Assembly: GCA_964547015.1 (NCBI GenBank)
Contig: CAZJKT010000003.1
Coordinates: 1 to 64,000, forward strand
From: JAFGCN01 sp964547015
GTDB taxonomy: Archaea; Aenigmatarchaeota; Aenigmatarchaeia; QMZS01
DNA: 64,000 nucleotides
Direction: 5' to 3'
Both the position numbers and the translations under genes were made by a program. Of this stretch, positions 17,348-24,119 are shown piece by piece. Each line of letters opens with the position of its first letter. Position 1 is the stretch's first letter. The notes under the pieces were generated by a model. That model was not told the origin of the DNA. It did not search any database and worked only from the letters and a program-made list of their open reading frames with translations.

Positions 17348-17578
17348 TCAAAAAAGCCTTAGTGTCAGTTGGTCCAGCCATTTGGAAGCATATCTGCAGA
17401 TGCCTACGGCTGAATCAATCGCCCCGAAAAAAAGGGGGATGATGAACACAGATAGGCCAAAAAGGGCAAAAAACGCGCCTTCGGCCAGCCTAAAAAGCCC
17501 GCGGCTCATTTGGAATTTGGGGCTTTTTGGAACCGGATGAATAAACTGGGTTGCATGACCCAATGCTCCTTTCATCAT
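17348..17578 (-). CDS. Small single-helix membrane protein
   Basis: 76 aa with one strong hydrophobic helix (FFALFGLSVFIIPLFFGA, about residues 36-53) after a basic stretch. Lies 35 nt upstream of uL4 on the same strand. No family recognised; the length and single helix do not by themselves support SecE or any other named protein. Confidence 0.45.
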   Translation of the reverse strand: MMKGALGHATQFIHPVPKSPKFQMSRGLFRLAEGAFFALFGLSVFIIPLFFGAIDSAVGICRYASKWLDQLTLRLF

Positions 17579-17796
17579 TATCTCCTATATATAATTACAC
17601 GAAAAATGACTATTTATGCGTTCTTTAGGCCAAAACCTTAGTTGTAGAAATATAGATATGCATAAAGACATATATATACCATTACAAAATAATATACTTA
17701 TTGAAATATGCTTCTCCCGCCCCAAACTAATCCAAAAAATTCAAATGATTTTAAACTAAAACAAATTTAATTATGCGGGGGTCGCCAAGTCTGGTC

Positions 17797-17909
17797 AGTC
17801 CTTCTTTCTTTTAGAAAGAAAGAAGGTCCGACACTACCAAGAAAAAAACCAAATTTCCTGCTTCGCAGGAATATCCCCTCAATCTTGGACATGTTGAAGA
17901 AGCCCAGAA
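17797..17909 (+). other. tRNA-Leu(UAG) intron 1 (D loop, 113 nt)
   Basis: Exon CUGG (17791-17794) pairs with intron CCAG (17904-17907); bulges UC^A and AA^A. Contains a long UUCUUUCUUU/AAAGAAAGAA hairpin, GGUCCGACAC, a run of A around AAGAAAAAAACC, a hairpin with UCCUGCUUCGCAGGA, and CCAAGA pairing with UCUUGG. Confidence 0.83.
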
Positions 17910-17927
17910 AAAGGTGCAAGGCTTAGG

Positions 17928-17974
17928 TGCCGGCAAGGCGCCTGGAGTGCAATGCCCAGGAGCTTGGCTGAGAA
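17928..17974 (+). other. tRNA-Leu(UAG) intron 2 (anticodon loop, 37/38, 47 nt)
   Basis: Exon CUUA (17922-17925) pairs with intron UGAG (17969-17972); bulges GG^U and AA^A; next helix GCC/GGC. Short and without the shared architecture of the larger introns, so probably an older canonical intron. Confidence 0.85.
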
Positions 17975-17985
17975 ACCTTGTGGGT

Positions 17986-18081
17986 AAGCCTTTTCTTTCT
18001 AAAGAAAGAAAACGCTTAATCGAAAAGAAAGACAATTTCGCATATCACGGTGAAATTGGTTAGGAAGAAGAGCCTCCACAA
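17986..18081 (+). other. tRNA-Leu(UAG) intron 3 (variable arm, 96 nt)
   Basis: Exon GUGG (17980-17983) pairs with intron CCAC (18076-18079); bulges GU^A and AA^U. It carries the same plan: UUUUCUUUC/GAAAGAAAA hairpin, an AAAAGAAA run and a lower helix CUUAAUC/GGUUAGG around an inner CAAUUUC/GAAAUUG hairpin. Joining the exons restores a normal variable arm. Confidence 0.78.
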
Positions 18082-18102
18082 TAGTCCCTTCGGGAGTTCG
18101 AA

Positions 18103-18197
18103 TAAAGACTTTCTTTTGTAAAAGAAAGTCCTTAACGTCAAAGAAAACCAAGTTTCCGCTTCGCGGAATATTATTATAAATTTGGCGTGTGCGAGAA
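18103..18197 (+). other. tRNA-Leu(UAG) intron 4 (T loop, 59/60, 95 nt)
   Basis: Exon UUCG pairs with intron CGAG (18192-18195); bulges AA^U and AA^U. Contains an 11-bp GACUUUCUUUU/AAAAGAAAGUC hairpin, then UCAAAGAAAACCA, a UUCCGCUUCGCGGAA hairpin and UUUGGC pairing with GUCAAA. Confidence 0.88.
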
Positions 18198-18296
18198 TCT
18201 CCCCTCCCGCATTTACCTAAACCCGATTTTTGCCGGAGATGGCCCGAATCCGGATATAAGATATAATGCCACTTAAATTTAATTTAAACCACAATT

Positions 18297-18818
18297 ATGA
18301 GGCCTGAAATTGATTTGATTCCGATGGACGATGTTGACGAATCGGTTATTGAAGCCCTCAGATTAAGCCTAAAGGATAAAAATTGCATAGTCCGGGTTTA
18401 TGCAAAAATCCACAGCCCAAAAACCGCAATAAATATGTATAGGAAGCAATATGATGCGGAAATCATTCTTGATGCGCTCAAAGACCTTGACGGAAGCATT
18501 ATCGCAATAACCGACAAGGATATATATACTGAAAAGCTGAATTTTGTATTTTCCAGAGTCCGAAAAAAGGGCCCTGCAATAATCTCAACCTACCGCCTAA
18601 ACCCGGAATTCTATCAGGAGCGCAAAAATTTTGACAAACTCGTCGCCCGCCTTTTCAAAGAGGCAATTTACTGCATAGGGAAAGTTTCAGGCTTAAATGA
18701 TTGCCCTCACCCGAAGTGCATTATGCACAAATCAACTTCCGCAAGGGAAATCGACATGAAGGACGCAGAATTCTGCAAAGAGTGCAAATTAAACAATATT
18801 ATTGATTGTTTGGCATAA
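18297..18818 (+). CDS. Archaemetzincin-like protein lacking the catalytic zinc site
   Basis: 173 aa, archaemetzincin size. The family motif HExxHxxGxxxC-x4-C-x-M followed by CxxC is only half kept: GLNDC (Cys136), CIM (Cys141, Met143) and CKEC (Cys160, Cys163), which hold the structural zinc, are intact, but the HExxH position reads Tyr125-Cys126-Ile-Gly-Lys129. Both metal-binding histidines and the catalytic glutamate are gone, so it cannot be a standard metallopeptidase. It may have become a binding or regulatory protein. It ends 6 nt before endA on the same strand, and the two are probably cotranscribed. Confidence 0.75.
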   Translation: MRPEIDLIPMDDVDESVIEALRLSLKDKNCIVRVYAKIHSPKTAINMYRKQYDAEIILDALKDLDGSIIAITDKDIYTEKLNFVFSRVRKKGPAIISTYRLNPEFYQERKNFDKLVARLFKEAIYCIGKVSGLNDCPHPKCIMHKSTSAREIDMKDAEFCKECKLNNIIDCLA

Positions 18819-18824
18819 AGGATA

Positions 18825-19658
18825 ATGGCTGAAAGAAAAATTAAGGTGAAGGGTAAAAAAGCTGAGGCTGATAGCGGGGAAAAGCTCCAAAAAGAGCCAA
18901 AAAAGGCAATTAAGGCTAAGGAAATCAAAAATCCCGCAAAGGCAAAAAAATCCCCTAAAGAGCCGTCCAAAAAGAAAAAGATAGATATGCTTTTAGAAGA
19001 GATTGAGGAGGAAGAATCAGATAACTTTTCAAAAGAGGATGATTTGGACGAAGAAGATGAGGATAATGCGGGAGAATGCGAAACCTTTTATGAAAAGCCT
19101 GCATGGAAGAACGAAAAAAAAGTATATTTTGGCGAGCTCGTGGAAAGCAAGGTCTATGTGTGGGGCGCTCAGGAGTCTGAAGAGATTTATGACTTGGGGT
19201 GCTTTGGCAAAATCCGCGAAGACAAGAGAAATGAGCTTTCCCTTGAAGAGGCGCTCCTTCTCCTAAAAAGAAACAAGCTCAAAGTGAAATACCAAGAGGA
19301 AGAGTTTGATGAGAAAGGCTTTTTTGGGCATGCCTGCCGTCAGGATGCGGAATTTCCCTGGAAATTTGCGGTTTATGAAGACCTTCGGGGCCGCGGGCTT
19401 CTCGTGCGAACAGGCTTCAAATTTGGAACGCATTTTAGGGTTTACGCACGCGGGGTGAAACTTAAAAGAGGGCCAAAGAATGTTAAGGAGCACACAAAGT
19501 GGATTGTCCATGCCATTCCCGAAAATTACACCTGCTCTTTTCCCGAGCTTTCCAGAGCCGTCCGTTTGGCGCATAATATCCGGGCGAAAATGCTCTGGGC
19601 TGTTGTTGACGAGGAAGGGGATGTGACTTATTACGAAGTTTTGAGGAAGACCCCTTAG
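18825..19658 (+). CDS. endA: tRNA-splicing endonuclease EndA
   Basis: 277 aa; the typical homotetrameric enzyme is about 180 aa. The first about 95 residues are a low-complexity tail, first Lys-rich (KKAIKAKEIK) then strongly acidic (EEIEEEESDN, DEEDEDN). The enzyme proper has the C-terminal catalytic domain with FRVY (Tyr207), KEHTK (His223) and RAKML (Lys255), which cut introns at bulge-helix-bulge motifs. The loop between Tyr and His is longer (16 residues apart) than the 10 known for the Methanocaldococcus enzyme and is Lys-rich. It lies close to the four-intron tRNA-Leu. Confidence 0.93.
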   Translation: MAERKIKVKGKKAEADSGEKLQKEPKKAIKAKEIKNPAKAKKSPKEPSKKKKIDMLLEEIEEEESDNFSKEDDLDEEDEDNAGECETFYEKPAWKNEKKVYFGELVESKVYVWGAQESEEIYDLGCFGKIREDKRNELSLEEALLLLKRNKLKVKYQEEEFDEKGFFGHACRQDAEFPWKFAVYEDLRGRGLLVRTGFKFGTHFRVYARGVKLKRGPKNVKEHTKWIVHAIPENYTCSFPELSRAVRLAHNIRAKMLWAVVDEEGDVTYYEVLRKTP

Positions 19659-19683
19659 GTTAAATATAGGCTTTTCTAAAGTT

Positions 19684-20205
19684 ATGGACTTTTTTGAGTT
19701 AATCTCGCAAAGGCACTCCGTGCGGAATTTTGGGCAAAAAGAGGTTGAAAAAGAGAAGCTGAACAAAATTCTTGAGGCGGCTGATATGGCGCCTTCAGCC
19801 GGGAACCTTCAGGCCTATGAGATTGTTGTTGTGTCAGACTTATATCAAAAAACTCGGCTTTGTGAGGCTTGCTTAAATCAGCAGTTTGTTGCCCAAGCCC
19901 CTGTTGTTCTTGTTTTTTGCGAGAATCGCCTAAAGTCTGAGGCCAAATATGGGCCGAGAGGGCATAAATTATATGCTCTTCAGGACGCCACAATCGCCTG
20001 CGCTTACGCCCAGCTTGCATGCGCGGCTCTGGGGCTCTCCTCCTGTTGGGTAGGGGCATTTAATGAGGAAATGGTCAAAAAGCTGATTGATGCGCCTGTC
20101 GGAGTGAAACCCATTGCAGTTCTTCCAATCGGCTACGCAAACGAGGAGCCGTATTTGACCCCAAGGCGGGAAATTAAGGAGTTGGCTAAAAAAGAGAGGT
20201 TTTAA
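19684..20205 (+). CDS. Nitroreductase-family flavoprotein
   Basis: 173 aa. RHSVRNF near residue 10 and APSAGNLQ near residue 36 are the FMN-binding landmarks; LGLSSCWVGAF and AVLPIGYANEEP follow in the usual order. Members are dimeric FMN enzymes that reduce nitro groups, quinones or flavins with NAD(P)H. Starts 25 nt after endA on the same strand, possibly with its own TATA. Substrate unknown. Confidence 0.9.
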   Translation: MDFFELISQRHSVRNFGQKEVEKEKLNKILEAADMAPSAGNLQAYEIVVVSDLYQKTRLCEACLNQQFVAQAPVVLVFCENRLKSEAKYGPRGHKLYALQDATIACAYAQLACAALGLSSCWVGAFNEEMVKKLIDAPVGVKPIAVLPIGYANEEPYLTPRREIKELAKKERF

Positions 20206-20211
20206 ACCAGT

Positions 20212-20655
20212 TTAGCTCTTACATCTAAGGAAAAATGCAACCCACCACGGCCTTGAGGAATCTTTCTTGGTTGTTTTTGGGCGTTCTTCGGGGTATTTTG
20301 TTTCGTGCGGCCGCCCCCTCGAAATCAGCTCACCCCCAATCCGGGAATATTTGGCAAGCCCGTTTTCTTCAAGTATCATAAAATAGCGGTCTAAATCCTC
20401 AAACCGGACTTTTATATAAGGATAGTGCCGGTTGGTGAATTCCGGACTAACCTCGACAAACTCGACGTCGCCGTCTTTTAGAACTTCCAGTGCGGTCCCG
20501 TATTTTTTCCTTGTGTCCCTTGGAAGTTCCAGATAGGCCCCCGAATCAAAATAGAGTGTGTCTGTCCCGCCAGGGTTTAAACAATCCAACTTAGAAATAT
20601 TGACACCATAGAGTTCTATTGCCTGAAGCAATCGTGATTGTGGATTTTCTATCAT
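20212..20655 (-). CDS. Uncharacterised protein (147 aa)
   Basis: 147 aa, mixed alpha/beta, acidic middle part and a basic C-terminus (RPHETKYPEERPKTTKKDS) ending in WWVAFFLRCKS. No family recognised. Converges on nitroreductase with 6 nt between stops; TATA-like TTTATAAAT lies about 25 nt upstream of the ATG. Confidence 0.55.
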   Translation of the reverse strand: MIENPQSRLLQAIELYGVNISKLDCLNPGGTDTLYFDSGAYLELPRDTRKKYGTALEVLKDGDVEFVEVSPEFTNRHYPYIKVRFEDLDRYFMILEENGLAKYSRIGGELISRGRPHETKYPEERPKTTKKDSSRPWWVAFFLRCKS

Positions 20656-20691
20656 AAATTCTTTCGCAAATTTATAAATACCATTTAGAAA

Positions 20692-20915
20692 TTAATACTC
20701 ACAAAAACGATTTGAATATTCCATAAGACAAGCCTTATGTAGATCACCCTCATATAGGTCAGTATCTGAATAATTGATGATTATATCTCTCTCAATTCCA
20801 CCCCTTGCACAACCCTTATATTATACCCTTGCTTTTTAAAATACTTAATTGCCCTACCAAAGCTGGCCGCATCATCCATAAATGAAAGCACATCCCGTCT
20901 GGTTTCCGGAGCCAT
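20692..20915 (-). pseudogene. Small orphan gene broken by a frameshift
   Basis: Reading from ATG 20915 gives 44 residues (MAPETRRDVLSFMDD ... VELREI) with a stop at 20781-20783. A second frame that overlaps it continues with a coding-like sequence (GGIERDIIINYSDTDLYEGD ... NRFCEY) to a stop at 20692-20694. Joined near the AAGGG run around 20820 the two would make one protein of about 75 residues. Either the gene is decayed, the assembly has a one-base error, or a programmed shift occurs. A TATA-like TTTATATTT lies about 27 nt upstream, consistent with a once-expressed leaderless gene. Confidence 0.5.
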
Positions 20916-20955
20916 ATTATTAAACGAAATTTTGAAATATAAATCCAATTAACTT

Positions 20956-21726
20956 ATGCCCTCCGGACTCATTATTTTGGATAAGCCCTCCGGCCCGACA
21001 AGCTTTGACTGCGTCGAGCGGGTGGGAAAAATTTTCGGAGAGAAAAAGTGCGGCCACACCGGCACCCTTGACCCAAAGGTCACGGGCGTCCTCCTAGTTT
21101 TGGTCGGCGAGGCAAGAAAGCTTGCTCCGCTGTTTGAAGACGCTGACAAGACCTACACGGGCGTAATGCATATGCACGACAATACAACCACAGAGCAATT
21201 ACGGGCGATTATCAACGATTTTACGGGCGAAATCACCCAGCTTCCGCCGCGGCGCTCAAGGGTCAAGAGAGTCGAGCGGCAGAGAACGGTTTTTGGGATG
21301 ACAATCGACAAGGTTGAGGGGCAGGACATCACCATGACCATAAAGTGCGAGAGAGGGACATATATCCGAAAGCTCTTCCACGACATGGGCGAAAAATTAG
21401 GAACAGGCGCGCACATGAAATACCTGCGGCGAATCGAGGTAGAGGGGTTCACAGAAAAGGAGGCTGTTACCTTCGAGGAACTGGAAAAATCGCCTAATAA
21501 TCACCTTCTGCCAAACGAGGAGATAATTCAGCGGCTGGGGATTGCAAAGCTCCTTTTGCCCCCGTCAATGGAGAAAATCGTCGCAAACGGGATGCCAATT
21601 AACCTAAATGAGCCTGAATCGTTCAAGGAGGGGGAAAAAGTCGGGGTCTTTATTGAGGGGAGGCTTCGCGCAATAGGGACAAAAATTGAGGGAAAAGTCA
21701 AGATTGAGCGCGGGATTCTGCCTTAA
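20956..21726 (+). CDS. cbf5: tRNA/rRNA pseudouridine synthase Cbf5 (TruB family)
   Basis: 256 aa. GHTGTLDPKVTG holds the catalytic aspartate; RGTYIRKLFHDMG and the GEITQLPPRRSRVKR loop are typical. A PUA-like end (VANGMPINLNEPESF ... VGVFIEGRLRAIG) follows. Archaeal Cbf5 works with L7Ae, Nop10, Gar1 and H/ACA RNAs and also makes Psi55 in tRNA. This copy lacks the N-terminal extension of about 50 residues found in many archaeal Cbf5 proteins. Psi55 lies in the same T loop that carries introns here. Confidence 0.92.
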   Translation: MPSGLIILDKPSGPTSFDCVERVGKIFGEKKCGHTGTLDPKVTGVLLVLVGEARKLAPLFEDADKTYTGVMHMHDNTTTEQLRAIINDFTGEITQLPPRRSRVKRVERQRTVFGMTIDKVEGQDITMTIKCERGTYIRKLFHDMGEKLGTGAHMKYLRRIEVEGFTEKEAVTFEELEKSPNNHLLPNEEIIQRLGIAKLLLPPSMEKIVANGMPINLNEPESFKEGEKVGVFIEGRLRAIGTKIEGKVKIERGILP

Positions 21727-21801
21727 TGGGAATATTTGAGGGCAAATGAAAATCAAAGGCATAGGACTTAAACCAGATAATATGGGAGTTATTGGGTAAG
21801 T

Positions 21802-21957
21802 TTAGAGAAGAAACCGAACAGCAATTAATCCGATGCAAATAAGAAAGCCTACCGTCAGCACAACTTCGGGGCGAAAATTTATCCCCTGCTCAATCTCATC
21901 ACTATAATTTATGAGCCCTGCCGTTGTCTGCGGCATCCTTCTTTTCTCCTTTGCCAT
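21802..21957 (-). CDS. secG: Preprotein translocase subunit Sec61beta (SecG)
   Basis: 51 aa from MAKEKRRMPQTTAGL at 21957. The pattern of a basic N-terminus, AGLINYSDE and one C-terminal helix (VVLTVGFLICIGLIAVRFLL) is that of archaeal Sec61beta, the third subunit of the SecYE channel. A longer frame upstream runs toward tRNA-Leu and is not used. SecY itself is at 24202. Confidence 0.9.
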   Translation of the reverse strand: MAKEKRRMPQTTAGLINYSDEIEQGINFRPEVVLTVGFLICIGLIAVRFLL

Positions 21958-21994
21958 ACTATATATTACTTTTAAAATAATGCAGGAGGGCGGA

Positions 21995-22089
21995 TTTTCG
22001 ATTTTAGCCAAATTAGCTGTGATATCCCGCGAAGCGGAATGGTTTTTCTTTGGGGTGTCGGACTTTCTTTTTCTAAAAGAACGTCTGAC
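21995..22089 (-). other. tRNA-Leu(CAA) intron 3 (T loop, 59/60, 95 nt)
   Basis: Exon UUCG pairs with intron CGAA (22000-21997) by four Watson-Crick pairs; bulges AA^G and AA^U. Contains the UUCUUU/AAAGAA hairpin, GUCCGACACC, CCAAAGAAAAACCA, UUCCGCUUCGCGGGA and UUUGG pairing with CCAAA. Same length as the other two T-loop introns. Confidence 0.87.
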
Positions 22090-22121
22090 TTCGAACCGCC
22101 GAACCCACTAAGAGACTGGAT

Positions 22122-22186
22122 TGCTCATCTCCAAAAGATTTTCTTTTGGGGGTGTCGGACCTTTTCTTCTTAAGAAAAGGGCTGAC
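22122..22186 (-). other. tRNA-Leu(CAA) intron 2 (anticodon loop, 37/38, 65 nt)
   Basis: Exon CUCA pairs with intron UGAG (22127-22124); bulges AG^G and CA^A. Compact form of the family: CUUUUCUU/AAGAAAAG hairpin, GGUCCGACACC, then CCAAAAGA-AAA-UCUUUUGG hairpin. Confidence 0.82.
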
Positions 22187-22204
22187 CTTGAGTCCAGCGC
22201 CTTT

Positions 22205-22368
22205 CTCCAGTCTTGAGTTTGGCCCCTATGCAATATCCGCCCGTTCGCGAAGCGAACGTTGTATGCGAAAATTGTTTTCTTTTGGGGTTATTAGACCTCC
22301 ATCATTTGCGAAGCAAATGGTGGCGCCGTTCCCTGTGAACGCGCGTTGCATCTCGCTGATGAAGAGAT
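22205..22368 (-). other. tRNA-Leu(CAA) intron 1 (D loop, 164 nt)
   Basis: The longest intron here. Exon CUGG pairs with intron CUGG (22210-22207) through two G-C and two G-U pairs; bulges UC^A and AG^A. It holds an additional hairpin region (CAUUUGCUUCGCAAAUG) before the shared block CCCCAAAAGAAAAC and a GUUCGCUUCGCGAAC hairpin. The junction is weaker than the others but gives the same D loop as tRNA-Leu(UAG). Confidence 0.72.
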
Positions 22369-22540
22369 GACCAGACTTGGCTACTCCTGCATAACCTAAA
22401 TCGCCATAATTCTTAAAAATAGGATTCTGCATTTGCCGGATTCTAAAAGCCCTAATATAATTCTTAAGGCGCATTTAGAGCAACCCGACAAGAAAATAAA
22501 TATTTTTATCCCCTAAAACAAGCTTATCATTTAGATAGAT

Positions 22541-22939
22541 CTACCTCTTGCTTCTCTGTTTGTGCCTTCGAGGGCCTTTTTTGGACCTTGACGGCTTGTG
22601 CGGCTCAGTTCTCCTAACATCCTGAACTATGAGGTGGCGATCGTACTCTAAAAAAGACTTTTTTAAGTCATCTCCTTTAAGCTTGACAAGCGCTTTTGCT
22701 ATTCCCTGCGCCGAAGCTTCTGCCTGGGCCATAAACCCGCCCCCACTTGCATTAATCTTTATATCATACGCATCTTCGCCGGACACAATAAGAGGCTCTA
22801 AAACCTTTAGCTGCACAATCTTAGGATAAACCTCAAGCGGCTTTCCGTTAATAATAATTCTCTTTTCTCCCGAGGTAAGCCTGACTCTTGAAACTGCCCT
22901 TTTTCGCTTTCCGGTGGTAAGCTTAATCTTATTGTCCAT
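22541..22939 (-). CDS. rps9: 30S ribosomal protein uS9
   Basis: About 132 aa from MDNKIKLTTGKRKRAV; an ATG two codons upstream is also in frame. The basic C-terminal tail (PSRSKKGPRRHKQRSKR) reaches the P site and ends in SKR as required for contact with P-site tRNA. GKRKRAVSRVRL and ASGGGFMAQAEA are typical. It overlaps the end of uL13 by about 11 nt, the standard uL13-uS9 pair. Confidence 0.95.
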   Translation of the reverse strand: MDNKIKLTTGKRKRAVSRVRLTSGEKRIIINGKPLEVYPKIVQLKVLEPLIVSGEDAYDIKINASGGGFMAQAEASAQGIAKALVKLKGDDLKKSFLEYDRHLIVQDVRRTEPHKPSRSKKGPRRHKQRSKR

Positions 22940-23348
22940 AATCATACCCCAAATATTTACTTACTTCCCCTACAAAAATAAAGCCGCAGTTTGTGTCCTT
23001 TGCCTGTTTTCCTACCTTTTCTGCCTTTTTGCCCTGAAGGCTTTCCGGGACTCCGACATAGGTTTTAACCCTTTCAAATGCCGCTTTGCCTTCCGGGCTT
23101 TTATAGCCAACCATTCCTCTGACGGCCCTTCTTACAATCTTTTCGGGAGTTCTTGGGAAAAATGGGCCTTTAAAAGGATGGCCTCTCTGCCTTCTTTCAA
23201 GGTATCTCTTCAGCACAACCTCTCTTTTGCCGGTTATAATTGCCTTCTCGGAATTGACCACAACGACTTCCTCGCCGTTTCTTGCGAGTTTTGCGACCTC
23301 CACAGCCATCCTTCCCAAAATGCAGCCTTCTGCATCCACAACTCTCAT
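22929..23348 (-). CDS. rpl13: 50S ribosomal protein uL13
   Basis: 139 aa, archaeal length. VVDAEGCILGRMAVEVAKLA, VNSEKAIITGK and RAVRGMVGYKSPEGKAAF are the conserved blocks. It is cotranscribed with uS9. In many archaea rpoN follows uS9; here rpoN is divergent instead, 132 nt upstream on the other strand. Confidence 0.95.
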   Translation of the reverse strand: MRVVDAEGCILGRMAVEVAKLARNGEEVVVVNSEKAIITGKREVVLKRYLERRQRGHPFKGPFFPRTPEKIVRRAVRGMVGYKSPEGKAAFERVKTYVGVPESLQGKKAEKVGKQAKDTNCGFIFVGEVSKYLGYDYGQ

Positions 23349-23480
23349 TTGTTAATATAGGGAAAAAGTTTTAATTTAACCCTCACTATTCTGCAAAGCA
23401 ACAACTTCTGCCAAAAAAGCAGGTTATATTATTATTCAGCCCGAAAAAGCCGCATTTAAAATATTTTAGCTAATGAATAT

Positions 23481-23675
23481 ATGATAATTCCAGTAAGATG
23501 CTTTACTTGCGGCAAAGTGATAGGACATCTTTGGGCAGAGTACCAAAAGAAAATTGAGGCGGGAGAAGAGCCCGCAAAAGCTATGGATTCTCTCGGCATT
23601 ACGAGATACTGTTGCAGGACGACTTTCCTTACTCATTCGGACAATATTAAGGAAATTGCCCGATTTAAAGTATAA
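23481..23675 (+). CDS. rpoN: DNA-directed RNA polymerase subunit Rpo10 (RpoN)
   Basis: 64 aa. Zinc is held by CFTCGK at the N-terminus and by the CC pair in RYCCRTT, the invariant pattern of Rpb10/RpoN, which helps assemble the Rpo3-Rpo11 platform. A TATA-like TTTAAAATATTT lies about 28 nt upstream, giving a leaderless start. Its stop overlaps the thioredoxin start by one base. Confidence 0.96.
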   Translation: MIIPVRCFTCGKVIGHLWAEYQKKIEAGEEPAKAMDSLGITRYCCRTTFLTHSDNIKEIARFKV

Positions 23676-23986
23676 TGGTCAGGCAAATCTCAGATGAGGA
23701 TTTTGGCGAATTTGTCAGTGAAGGGGTTGTGGCGGTGGACTGTTATGCTGAATGGTGCCCTCCCTGCAAAATGCTGGCTCCCGTCCTAGAAAAGCTCTCA
23801 GAAGAGCTTACCGACATTAAATTCGGCAAAATAAATACTGATGAGAACCCAAAAACTGCAGAAAAGTTTGAAATCCGTTCAATTCCAAACATTCTGGTAT
23901 TCAAGGACGGAAGAGTGGTTGAGCAAATCATAGGCTTTTACCCTGAAGAGGCTCTTAGGGCTAAATTTGAGGCTATTTTGGGGTAA
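23675..23986 (+). CDS. trxA: Thioredoxin
   Basis: 103 aa, thioredoxin length. The active site is WCPPCK (about residue 27), with the cis-proline motif SIPNILVF later. It reduces protein disulfides and is recharged by thioredoxin reductase or by the FTR-like protein at 11287. WCPPC rather than WCGPC alters the redox potential somewhat. It is cotranscribed with rpoN (overlap of one base). Confidence 0.93.
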   Translation: MVRQISDEDFGEFVSEGVVAVDCYAEWCPPCKMLAPVLEKLSEELTDIKFGKINTDENPKTAEKFEIRSIPNILVFKDGRVVEQIIGFYPEEALRAKFEAILG

Positions 23987-24001
23987 GAGCCCCTACTAAG
24001 T

Positions 24002-24016
24002 CCGCTTAGTTAGCGG
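24002..24016 (+). terminator. Hairpin downstream of thioredoxin
   Basis: CCGCT-TAGTT-AGCGG, perfect 5-bp stem 16 nt after the trx stop. It may end the rpoN-trx transcript or belong to the structured region that follows. Confidence 0.35.
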
Positions 24017-24018
24017 TA

Positions 24019-24119
24019 ATGTTGCAGGCAATTACTTAGCTAAATATGCAAAAACTCCTGATTTTTTGAAAAGTGTTTCTTTTGGTGGCGTCAAATCTTT
24101 CAGGGTACCGAGCCAACAT
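24019..24119. ncRNA. Possible structured RNA between trx and secY
   Basis: An outer stem ATGTTG (24019-24024) / CAACAT (24114-24119) encloses an inner stem CCTGA/TCAGG and a block (GCCACCAAAAGAAA on the minus strand) that resembles the conserved part of the tRNA introns. It codes for nothing obvious. It could be an H/ACA-like guide RNA, a decayed intron, or chance pairing. Strand is unclear. Confidence 0.25.

Larger units (their letters stand above)
17775..18211 (+). tRNA. tRNA-Leu(UAG) with four introns
   Basis: Excising four segments leaves an 86-nt class II tRNA. Acceptor GCGGGGG pairs with CUCCCGC (18204-18210, one G-U); D stem GCC/GGU with the conserved GG at 17793-17794; anticodon stem CAAGG/CCUUG with loop CUUAGGA (anticodon UAG, 17924-17926); long variable arm with a GGG/CCC stem; T stem GGGAG/CUCCC with loop UUCGAAU. 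Discriminator A at 18211, no CCA. Introns lie in the D loop, anticodon loop, variable arm and T loop. Each junction has a 4-bp central helix and 3-nt bulges. The endA gene lies 614 nt downstream. Confidence 0.92.
21981..22390 (-). tRNA. tRNA-Leu(CAA) with three introns
   Basis: On the minus strand, removing 22368-22205, 22186-22122 and 22089-21995 leaves 86 nt: acceptor GCAGGAG/CUCCUGC, D stem GCC/GGC, anticodon stem CUGGA/UCCAG with loop CUCAAGA (anticodon CAA, 22190-22188), a long variable arm (UCUCUUAGUGGGUUC), and T stem GGCGG/CCGCC with loop UUCGAAU. Discriminator A at 21981; no CCA. Introns are in the D loop, at 37/38 and in the T loop at 59/60. secG begins 24 nt downstream on the same strand. 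Confidence 0.9.

Noticed and set aside
17797..17909. The stretch after 17797 as an anticodon arm at CCTGG/CCAGG (17941-17960)
   Set aside because: That stem lies in the 47-nt anticodon intron; the loop lacks U33, whereas CAAGG/CCUUG gives a regular loop with UAG.
18297..18818. A working archaemetzincin protease
   Set aside because: All HExxH residues are replaced, so only the fold and structural zinc site are supported.
10981..22390. The tRNA insertions as group I introns
   Set aside because: They are mostly 47-164 nt, too short for a group I core, lack recognisable P3-P7 elements, and every junction fits a bulge-helix-bulge motif cut by EndA.
22226..22474. An open frame of 82 codons on the minus strand
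   Set aside because: It covers the 5' part of tRNA-Leu(CAA) and its D-loop intron; the RNA structure explains the sequence better.
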